A stretch of DNA of 64,000 nt from Udaeobacter sp025935755 (GTDB lineage: Bacteria; Verrucomicrobiota; Verrucomicrobiia; Chthoniobacterales; UBA10450). The stretch is taken from NCBI GenBank assembly GCA_036278715.1, contig DASUKN010000069.1, positions 1 to 64,000 of the forward strand, written 5' to 3'. Below the pieces are notes generated by a model that had not been told where the DNA came from, did not search any database, and saw only the letters and a program-made list of their open reading frames with translations. Made by a program: the position numbers and the translations under genes. This document shows positions 1 to 5,263 of this stretch, in pieces. The stretch's first letter is position 1. Every line of letters starts with the position of its first letter.

Positions 1-111
1 TTTGAGCCGCCCTCCGATGGCCAGGGTTGTATTGGCTGCGAGTTCATGCGTATTCTCCTGCTCATGGATGGCACGGTTCCCAAGCCAATTGTGAAACCGC
101 TGTCGCCATGA
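1..111 (+). CDS. 3' end of a cassette gene, duplicate of the 1173-1595 lipoprotein
   Basis: Only the last 36 codons fall in the window, ending with TGA four bases before an attC R'' box. The DNA is identical to 1485-1595, the end of the small putative lipoprotein gene in the last cassette. The upstream part lies outside the window, so whether the whole cassette is duplicated cannot be seen. Function is unknown. A Cys-x2-Cys pair (GCIGCEF) lies near the C-terminus. Confidence 0.8.
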   Translation, partial: FEPPSDGQGCIGCEFMRILLLMDGTVPKPIVKPLSP

Positions 112-114
112 AAG

Positions 115-238
115 ACCTAACAAATCGCTGGAGCCAACCGCTGGCCGTCGCGATGCGCAGATTTGATTTTATGAAACAGTTCAGAGAGTTTGCTATGCTC
201 GCCGTCGCCAGCGGCGGCTCAGCTCCGTCTCGTTAGGC
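115..238 (+). repeat. attC recombination site 1
   Basis: R'' ACCTAAC (115-121) and R' GTTAGGC (232-238) enclose an imperfect inverted repeat: left arm GCTGGAGCCAACCGCTGGC, right arm GCCAGCGGCGGCTCAGC. The left arm has one extra G relative to the right (GCTGGAGC against GCTGAGC), as expected of the unpaired bases that orient integrase on the folded bottom strand. Length is 124 bp. Confidence 0.85.
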
Positions 239-240
239 CC

Positions 241-633
241 ATGAAGCCGCTCGCGATCATCGCTACCCTCTTATCTGTATCATGCAGCACGCCACAAGCG
301 ACGCCACCATATGCGGCCGCGCCTCCAGAGGTAGACCGGCGATTCGCTGATTTGTCGCGCCAAGGCATGTCGGAAATCGTAGCTCTCGCGAACGGCGACC
401 CCGACATTCTCAAGCCTGTATTTAGAATTCACATGGTAGACTCGCAGTGGGCGGAAGTGCAAAGCGGCCCGCGACCGACAAAGCCAGGCGATAAATTCAC
501 GCGGTTTTCGGTGCACAAAGAAAAAGGGCGTTGGGTCATCGTGAAAGGCTCCATCCACGATGATTGGATGGTCCTCGTGACTGGCCTAACCAATCGCTGG
601 AGCCAACCGCTGGCCGTCGTACTGAAAGGCTGA
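241..633 (+). CDS. Cassette-encoded putative lipoprotein, unknown function
   Basis: The 130-residue product starts with a short basic end, a hydrophobic run and a Cys (MKPLAIIATLLSVSC), suggesting a lipoprotein signal, although the residue at -3 is Ser rather than Leu. A Pro/Ala-rich linker follows, then a soluble domain with no family I recognise (FRIHMVDSQWAEVQSG, ending KGRWVIVKGSIHDDWMVLV). The gene reads through the attC R'' box: its last 16 residues (LTNRWSQPLAV and so on) come from the left arm of the next site, so the native domain probably ends near residue 114. The ATG is 2 nt after the R' box and no Shine-Dalgarno sequence is visible. A longer frame from 190 starts inside attC 1 and is less likely. 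Confidence 0.65.
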   Translation: MKPLAIIATLLSVSCSTPQATPPYAAAPPEVDRRFADLSRQGMSEIVALANGDPDILKPVFRIHMVDSQWAEVQSGPRPTKPGDKFTRFSVHKEKGRWVIVKGSIHDDWMVLVTGLTNRWSQPLAVVLKG

Positions 634-708
634 AGGATGAATTATGAAGGATGAAGTGAAAGCAAGGCTCGCCCCCGCCAGCGGTGGCTCAGCTCCTTCT
701 CGTTAGGT
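584..708 (+). repeat. attC recombination site 2
   Basis: R'' GCCTAAC (584-590) and R' GTTAGGT (702-708). The arms are nearly identical to attC 1: left AATCGCTGGAGCCAACCGC, right GCCAGCGGTGGCTCAGC. Length is 125 bp. The central part differs from site 1, as expected for attC sites, where the ends are conserved and the middle is variable. Confidence 0.87.
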
Positions 709-711
709 CCC

Positions 712-1053
712 ATGCGTGGCCTCGACAGTGCAGGCCGTTTTTTGCATACTCCGGGTGTGCACCTTCCAGCACTCACAAGCGCGCTCGTTGACCACTTCGG
801 CCCAGAGTCCGACGTGCAAACTCCGGAAGACGAGTCCGAGGCGTGGCGTTCTATTGTGCAGGAGTATCGGCGGGGTGGCTATCCGCACTTGCTGCGAGAG
901 CTGGACGCGTTGCTTGCGGACTCGGACGGCGAGATCACACAGTTTCTCACATCTCATGCGCCCGCTTGGAGCTTCGACTCTGCAGAGGAGGCACGGCGTG
1001 GTTTGGAAGTCCTTTATTCGTACGTGCAGACCTATGGCGACCAAAAGACCTAA
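712..1053 (+). CDS. Cassette-encoded small protein, possibly immunity-like
   Basis: The product has 113 residues, is acidic and looks mostly helical, with no signal peptide or membrane segment. The middle (SEAWRSIVQEYRRGGYPHLLRE, then LDALLADSDGEITQFL) resembles small contact-dependent-inhibition immunity proteins (CdiI-type), but this is memory of a pattern and not established. The stop codon TAA is supplied by the R'' box of the next attC (ACCTAAC), so the last residues depend on the site. The start lies 3 nt downstream of the previous R' box. Other possibilities are an uncharacterised soluble cassette protein or an antitoxin without its toxin. Confidence 0.6.
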   Translation: MRGLDSAGRFLHTPGVHLPALTSALVDHFGPESDVQTPEDESEAWRSIVQEYRRGGYPHLLRELDALLADSDGEITQFLTSHAPAWSFDSAEEARRGLEVLYSYVQTYGDQKT

Positions 1054-1170
1054 CCAGGCGCTGGAGCTGACTGCGAGCCGACGTGATAACCAGATTTCTG
1101 TGACTTCTACCCACTATTCCGCTGCCACGCGCGCTCTCGCTCGCAGCAGCTCAGCTTGGTCTCGTTAGGT
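1048..1170 (+). repeat. attC recombination site 3
   Basis: R'' ACCTAAC (1048-1054) and R' GTTAGGT (1164-1170). The left arm (GGCGCTGGAGCTGACTGCGA) pairs with the right arm (TCGCAGCAGCTCAGC). The arm sequence differs from sites 1 and 2 but keeps the GCTGGAGC/GCTCAGC core, so this is an independent member of the same site family rather than a simple copy. Length is 123 bp. Confidence 0.83.
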
Positions 1171-1172
1171 CT

Positions 1173-1595
1173 ATGCGCGCGTTAGCGATTGCCGTGCTGG
1201 TCGGTGTCAGTGGTTCCGCGTGCGCAACCCTGTTCGAGTCGTATTCAGCGATCGGGAAAATGGATAACAGGCATTACGAATTTAAGGTTTCTCGGGCTGA
1301 CATTCTTCGCACACCAGTGTGGGCTTCCGATGCAGATTTTCCGCCGTTATCGGCGCGGAAAGCGCAAGAGATCGCTCGCCGAGAGATGCAGGAGCTACTC
1401 CCCAGCGGAAAACAGCAGTGGGAGCTGCGCGAGACTACGATAGCAGACATGGGAGATGGCATGCACTTTGTCTACGTCATTCAGTTTGAGCCGCCCTCCG
1501 ATGGCCAGGGTTGTATTGGCTGCGAGTTCATGCGTATTCTCCTGCTCATGGATGGCACGGTTCCCAAGCCAATTGTGAAACCGCTGTCGCCATGA
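1173..1595 (+). CDS. Cassette-encoded putative lipoprotein, unknown function
   Basis: The 140-residue product has a clear export signal with a lipobox-like end (MRALAIAVLVGVSGSAC). The remainder is a small soluble domain: a segment starting LSARKAQEIARREMQ followed by strands (WELRETTIADMG, HFVYVIQF) and a Cys-x2-Cys pair near the end (GQGCIGCEF). I recognise no family; the order helix then strands recalls small periplasmic domains with an alpha-beta fold. The ATG is 2 nt after the R' box of attC 3. The last third and the following attC arm are duplicated exactly at 1-130. Confidence 0.68.
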   Translation: MRALAIAVLVGVSGSACATLFESYSAIGKMDNRHYEFKVSRADILRTPVWASDADFPPLSARKAQEIARREMQELLPSGKQQWELRETTIADMGDGMHFVYVIQFEPPSDGQGCIGCEFMRILLLMDGTVPKPIVKPLSP

Positions 1596-1598
1596 AAG

Positions 1599-1614
1599 AC
1601 CTAACAAATCGCTG
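1599..1614 (+). repeat. Truncated attC marking the end of the array
   Basis: R'' ACCTAAC and the first bases of the left arm (AAATCGCTG) match attC 1 perfectly, then identity stops abruptly after 1614. No R' box follows before the next gene. This is the breakpoint where the cassette array was cut or joined to chromosomal DNA. Confidence 0.75.
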
Positions 1615-1695
1615 ACCGACCAAAATGATTAAACCAGAATCGCCCTCTCAATTCACCCCCCCAATGACTCAATCCAATCCACACCCCTCACATAA

Positions 1696-1910
1696 GCGAA
1701 CTACGACGAAGCGGACGACGCAGTTTCTAAGAGGGAGTTTCTCAAGTGCATCGGCACATGCAAAAAGGAGGCGCGTGAGAGCAAACATTTTTTGCGAATG
1801 GCAGCCTGCGCTGTTCCCGAGCTAAAACTGGAAGCCCGCGAATTGTGGTTAGAGGCGCGGGCATTACACCTGATTTTTTGCAGAATTTGGAGAAGCGGAA
1901 AAAAGGAATG
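1696..1910 (+). pseudogene. 3' remnant of a four-helix-bundle protein gene
   Basis: An open frame without a start gives 70 residues beginning ANYDEADDAVSKREFL, continuing KKEARESKHFLRM and ending near LIFCRIWRSGKKE. This is the C-terminal half of the small four-helix-bundle family (TIGR02436, related to 23S rRNA intervening-sequence proteins). Its usual middle motif (G)ANY-E(A)-- followed by a Lys/Glu-rich helix is plain. The first two helices are missing: an in-frame TAA at 1693-1695 precedes the homology. The breakpoint lies ~80 bp from the broken attC, so the same event may have cut both. The stop TGA overlaps the ATG of the next gene. Confidence 0.75.
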
Positions 1911-4274
1911 AAACTGAAAGAGCAACGGCGCCACGACTCGCTCTCGTCATTCGTGCTTCGTCATTCATTCGTCATCCGTCATTGGTCATTCGTCATTGTG
2001 CTGGCCTTCATCGCAGCCAGCGGCACCTCATTCGCGCAAAAGCGCCTTATCACCGAGAAAGATCTTTGGGATTTTGTGTGGATCGGTGATCCGCAAGTGT
2101 CACCGGATGGCTCCCGCGTGGCGTTTGTACGCATCACGGTTAACGACAAAAAGGAGGGTTATAACACTTCAATCTGGTCGGTTCCGATAGCCGGTGGCGA
2201 GGCGCAGCGTCAACTGACAACGGGCGAGCACGACACCACACCGCGCTGGTCTCCAGATGGAAAATTCCTGTTGTTCCTGCGCTCGACCGAAAAGAATGGC
2301 AAACCCGAGCCGCCGCAGCTCGCAATGCTGCCGATGGCTGGCGGCGACTCCTTTGTGTTTACAGAGCTGCCGAGAGGCGCTGGTAGTCCGGTCTGGGCGC
2401 CGGACGGAAAAAACATCGCCTTCACAAGTGAGACGAATGCGGAGGACCTTTCAAAACAGGAGAAGAAAAAAAGCGAAGAAAAATCCCAAAAGCCTGTAGC
2501 CGGAGCAGTTCAAGCGGGGTCACCGACCCCGGCTACAGCGGGCAAGTCGTCTGCCCCCACAGGTGAGCACGAGAGCGACGTGCGTGTGATCACGCGCGCT
2601 GTGTATCGACAGGACAATGAAGGTTACATCGATCCAAAACATCCGACGCATATCTGGATCGTGAGCGCTCCGCGGAGCGCTGAAGAAAAAGTGAAACCGC
2701 GCCAGCTCACTTCCGGCCGGTTTGATGAAGATAACGCGGTTTGGTCGAAGGACGGCTCGCAACTTTATTTCACCTCGAGCCGGATCGACGAACCCTATTA
2801 TGAGTTGCCCAGAACAGATCTTTACTCCGTACCGCTCGCCGGCGGCAGTCCGAGCAAGATCACGACGATTGATCTGAACACACAATTTGGACCGGCGGGA
2901 GGCGCGTTGTCGCTCAGTCCAGATGGCAAACAAGTCGCATTCCTCGCCGCGACCAATCAACCGATCAATTCATATACTGAACCAGATCTGTGGGTGCTCG
3001 ATCTCTCGCCGGACGCGAAACCGCGCAACCTCACCGCGAATTTTGATTTCGATATTGATGGATTCGTTATCGGTGACAGCGCTCCGCCACGCGCCGGCGG
3101 AGCAAACAAACCGGTGTGGACTCCAGATGGAAAAGGTCTGATCGCGGTTTATTCGAAGGAAGGAAACAGGAATCTCGGGCTGTTTGACGCCACTACAGCC
3201 GGCGCCGACCCCGGTAAAAACAGCCCGATGCAAGATCTGACTTCGGGAAATCATGGCGTGATGATTTTCCGCACCACGCCTGATGCTTCGAAACTGGTCT
3301 ACGTCTTATCCACACCGACCAGCGTTAATGATCTTTTCGTTCTCGATCGCGCAACAGCAACTCCAAAGCAGTTAACGAAGGTAAATGACCAGCTCTTCTC
3401 GAAGTTGAATCTCACCGAGCCGGAAGAAATCTGGTACAACAGCTTTGATGGCAAACGCATCCAGGCATGGGTGCAAAAGCCGCCTGGCTTCGATGCGCAT
3501 AAGAAGTATCCGCTGATTCTAAATATTCACGGCGGGCCACACGTTGCGTACGGTCACATTTTCGTTCATGAATTTCAGTGGATGGCAGCGAAGGGTTACG
3601 TGGTGCTCTATCCGAATCCGCGCGGCAGCACGAGTTACGGGCAGGAATTTGGCAATGTGATTCAATACCGTTATCCGGGCGACGATTACAAGGATCTGAT
3701 GGCCGGCGTCGATGAATTGATAAAGCGCGGGTATGTTGATGACAAAAAACTTGGCGTGACCGGTGGAAGCGGGGGCGGATTGTTGACCAACTGGGTGGTT
3801 GGACAAACCGGGCGGTTTGCTGCGGCCGTGGCGCAGCGAGATATCGCCAGTTGGGAAAACTGGTGGTACACGGGAGACTTTACGCTGTTTCAGCCGAATT
3901 GGTTTCGTGCTCCGCCATTCGAAGATCCCGATGAATATCGGGCGCGATCACCAATCAGTTACGTCAGCAATGTGAAAACGCCGATGATGTTTATCCTTGG
4001 TGAAGCAGATTTTCGCACGCCGCCGGGTGCAGGCGGCGAACAAATGTTTCGTGCGCTGAAGTTCCGCAGAATTCCCACGGTGATGGTGCGTTTCCCTAAC
4101 GAATCGCATGAGCTTTCCCGTTCCGGTCAGCCGTGGCATCGCGTGGAGCGGTTGCAGCACATCGTGGGGTGGTTTGATCACTGGCTGATGGGAGTTGGAA
4201 AGCCGGAGTACGAGATTACTTCGGAACAAGAGGTGCCGGCAAAACCGCGGCCGGCGGAAAAACCTCCGAAATAA
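1908..4274 (+). CDS. S9 family prolyl oligopeptidase-type serine peptidase, exported
   Basis: The 788-residue product has an N-terminal signal sequence (to about residue 44, ending SGTSFAQ), a TolB/WD40-like beta-propeller (~50-500, with repeated SPDGSRVAFVR, SPDGKFLLFLR and APDGKNIAF blades), and a C-terminal alpha/beta hydrolase domain. The catalytic triad is visible: Ser621 in GGSGGG, Asp701 in LGEADFRTPP and His734 in NESHELSRSG. Members remove N-terminal dipeptides or acylated residues from peptides, here probably in the periplasm. The chosen ATG overlaps the stop of the upstream remnant; an alternative in-frame ATG at 1845 would add 21 residues in front of the signal and is unlikely. 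The signal peptide is partly encoded by a tandem repeat, and an E-family palindrome inserts a Pro/Ala-rich loop at about residues 196-210. Confidence 0.88.
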   Translation: MKLKEQRRHDSLSSFVLRHSFVIRHWSFVIVLAFIAASGTSFAQKRLITEKDLWDFVWIGDPQVSPDGSRVAFVRITVNDKKEGYNTSIWSVPIAGGEAQRQLTTGEHDTTPRWSPDGKFLLFLRSTEKNGKPEPPQLAMLPMAGGDSFVFTELPRGAGSPVWAPDGKNIAFTSETNAEDLSKQEKKKSEEKSQKPVAGAVQAGSPTPATAGKSSAPTGEHESDVRVITRAVYRQDNEGYIDPKHPTHIWIVSAPRSAEEKVKPRQLTSGRFDEDNAVWSKDGSQLYFTSSRIDEPYYELPRTDLYSVPLAGGSPSKITTIDLNTQFGPAGGALSLSPDGKQVAFLAATNQPINSYTEPDLWVLDLSPDAKPRNLTANFDFDIDGFVIGDSAPPRAGGANKPVWTPDGKGLIAVYSKEGNRNLGLFDATTAGADPGKNSPMQDLTSGNHGVMIFRTTPDASKLVYVLSTPTSVNDLFVLDRATATPKQLTKVNDQLFSKLNLTEPEEIWYNSFDGKRIQAWVQKPPGFDAHKKYPLILNIHGGPHVAYGHIFVHEFQWMAAKGYVVLYPNPRGSTSYGQEFGNVIQYRYPGDDYKDLMAGVDELIKRGYVDDKKLGVTGGSGGGLLTNWVVGQTGRFAAAVAQRDIASWENWWYTGDFTLFQPNWFRAPPFEDPDEYRARSPISYVSNVKTPMMFILGEADFRTPPGAGGEQMFRALKFRRIPTVMVRFPNESHELSRSGQPWHRVERLQHIVGWFDHWLMGVGKPEYEITSEQEVPAKPRPAEKPPK
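1943..1997 (+). repeat. Short tandem repeat (TCATTCGTC units) read into the S9 peptidase
   Basis: About six degenerate copies of a 7-11 bp unit (variants of CGTCATTC and CGTCATTGG) form a run directly after the four-helix-bundle remnant. Translated, they give the repetitive stretch FVLRHSFVIRHWSFVI, which now forms part of the peptidase signal sequence. A different short tandem repeat also follows the second four-helix-bundle gene at 31269-31330. Confidence 0.7.
2494..2538. repeat. Family E palindromic repeat inside a coding region
   Basis: A 45-bp imperfect palindrome, CTGTAGCCGGAGC...GACCCCGGCTACAGC, shares its arms with the copy in ileS at 23151-23203. In frame it encodes the linker VAGAVQAGSPTPATAG in the propeller domain of the S9 peptidase. 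A degenerate trace may lie at 3190-3214 (ACTACAGCCGGCGCCGACCCCG). Confidence 0.65.
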
Positions 4275-4282
4275 TCCAAAAC

Positions 4283-4466
4283 TGTAGGGCGTCTGTGTCA
4301 GACGCCATCGCAGGGTTAGCAAAAATCGTGTGATTCGCTGCCGACGAGTCCTTCGCCTGCCTGGATAGCTTCGACTGCGGGCAGGTCAACGAGAGGTTTA
4401 ATATCTCGCGCTTTGATTAACACAACACCGGTCTGAATTCTGTACCTGACCTTCGATGAGAAGAAA
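4283..4466 (-). pseudogene. Duplicated, decayed 3' end of dnaE2 (direct repeat copy 1)
   Basis: These 184 bp repeat 5081-5263 with about ten substitutions and one 1-bp indel. The stretch spans a GGCGTCTG/CAGACGCC hairpin and the last ~49 codons of dnaE2 (encoding VVLIKARDIKPLVDLPAVEA). The copy has no upstream polymerase sequence and carries an extra base, so it is non-functional. With the intact copy it brackets the toxin/antitoxin pair. Confidence 0.85.
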
Positions 4467-4521
4467 CAGCGGTGTCGTTGCTTGAGCATTCTCAAGTTTG
4501 GCAGCACGATGAGACCAGACA

Positions 4522-4803
4522 ATGGCGCTCACCTTCGAATGGGACGCGAATAAAGCGAGGACCAATCTGATTAAGCATGGTGTCAGTTTCGAAGAAGCTG
4601 CTACTGTTTTCGCCGATTTGCGCTCGTTAACGATTCCCGATCCTGTTCATTCGACAGTCGAACACCGTTTTGTCATACTGGGGATGTCGCATCGTGGGAA
4701 ATTGCTGGTTGTCGTGCATACTGACCGAGGCGACAATATTCGGATCATCAGCGCGCGATGGGCGAGCAGACGAGAACGAAGCCGTTATGAAGAAAGCACG
4801 TAA
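4522..4803 (+). CDS. brnT: BrnT-family type II toxin
   Basis: The 93-residue product carries the family hallmarks: FEWDANKARTNLIKHGVSFEE at the start, DPVHSTVEHRFVILGMS in the middle, and RGDNIRIISARWASRRERSRYE at the end. BrnT toxins are RelE-like ribonucleases that cleave mRNA and are held inactive by a DNA-binding partner that also represses the operon. The next gene starts inside the 3' end of this one, giving the translational coupling usual for such pairs. The pair sits in a ~614-bp insert (4467-5080) between two copies of the dnaE2 3' end, suggesting acquisition as a unit. Confidence 0.88.
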   Translation: MALTFEWDANKARTNLIKHGVSFEEAATVFADLRSLTIPDPVHSTVEHRFVILGMSHRGKLLVVVHTDRGDNIRIISARWASRRERSRYEEST

Positions 4804-5005
4804 AAAAGATACTGAGATGCTGCGCGAATACGATTTTTCGCCCGGCGTCCGTGGCAAATACGCTCGGGATTACGCAAAAGGCAGCAACGTCGTCGTCCTG
4901 GAGCCGGATGTGGCGAAAGTGTTTCCTAATGCTCAAGCGGTCAACACTTCTCTGCGCAGGCTGGCGGAGATCATCCGGCGCCAGAAGTCCGTCGCCGGGA
5001 AGTAG
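4787..5005 (+). CDS. Antitoxin partner of BrnT
   Basis: The 72-residue product starts MKKARKKDTEMLREYDFSPG and continues VRGKYARDYAKGSNVVVLEP and DVAKVFPNAQAVNTSLRRLA. The sequence around YDF-VRGKYA--Y--G-NVVVL-PDVA-VFP is the pattern of small antitoxins often paired with BrnT, and the C-terminal VNTSLRRLAEIIR helix resembles a ribbon-helix-helix arm. It should neutralise the toxin and repress the operon. The ATG at 4787 overlaps the toxin gene by 17 bp; a longer frame from 4670 is only a shadow of the toxin gene. Confidence 0.8.
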   Translation: MKKARKKDTEMLREYDFSPGVRGKYARDYAKGSNVVVLEPDVAKVFPNAQAVNTSLRRLAEIIRRQKSVAGK

Positions 5006-5080
5006 CAGCACGGCGTTTCGCAGCCGTAACGGATGCGAAGCAACGGCCGGGCTTTCCAACGCTCTACAATTTGTTTTGCT

Positions 5081-5263
5081 TGTAGGGCGTCTGTGTCAGA
5101 CGCCATCGCAGGGTTAGTGGAAATCGTGCGATTCGCTGCCGACGAGTCCTTCGCCCGCCTGCATTGCTTCGACTGCGGGCAGGTGAACGAGAGGTTTAAT
5201 ATGTCGCGCTTTGATTAACACAACACCGTCTGAATTCTGTACCTGACCTTCGATGAGAAGAAA
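5081..5263. repeat. Direct repeat copy 2 covering the intact dnaE2 3' end
   Basis: This is the partner of 4283-4466. It begins TGTAGGGCGTCTGTGTCAGA, includes the hairpin GGCGTCTG-TGT-CAGACGCC (possible terminator or repeat), and runs through the functional last codons of dnaE2. The 614 bp between the copies carry the toxin/antitoxin genes. Confidence 0.85.

Larger units (their letters stand above)
1..1614 (+). mobile_element. Integron-type gene cassette array (distal end)
   Basis: Short genes without recognisable promoters alternate with structured ~124-bp sites whose ends fit the attC consensus: R'' boxes ACCTAAC, GCCTAAC and ACCTAAC, and R' boxes GTTAGGC, GTTAGGT and GTTAGGT. All genes and sites point the same way. 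Complete cassettes run 233-702 and 703-1164, and a third starts at 1165. Bases 1-130 are identical to 1485-1614, so the cassette cut by the window start is a second copy of the last one. The array ends in an attC that stops after its left arm at 1614. No integrase gene is visible, so this is either the tail of an integron lying further left or an integrase-less cassette cluster. Recognition comes from site architecture and repetition. Confidence 0.85.

Noticed and set aside
115..1614. CRISPR array
   Set aside because: The repeats are ~124 bp, few, separated by genes, and show internal arms with attC boxes; spacer-sized units are absent.
1625..1825. 66-codon frame after the cassette array
   Set aside because: It is Ser/Thr/Pro/Arg-rich with no similarity, and overlaps the four-helix-bundle remnant, which reads convincingly in another frame.
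4288..4306. GGCGTCTG-TGT-CAGACGCC hairpin as a terminator of the S9 peptidase gene
   Set aside because: It lacks a T-run and is duplicated as part of the direct repeat at 5084-5102, so it is listed as repeat DNA; a secondary terminator role remains possible.
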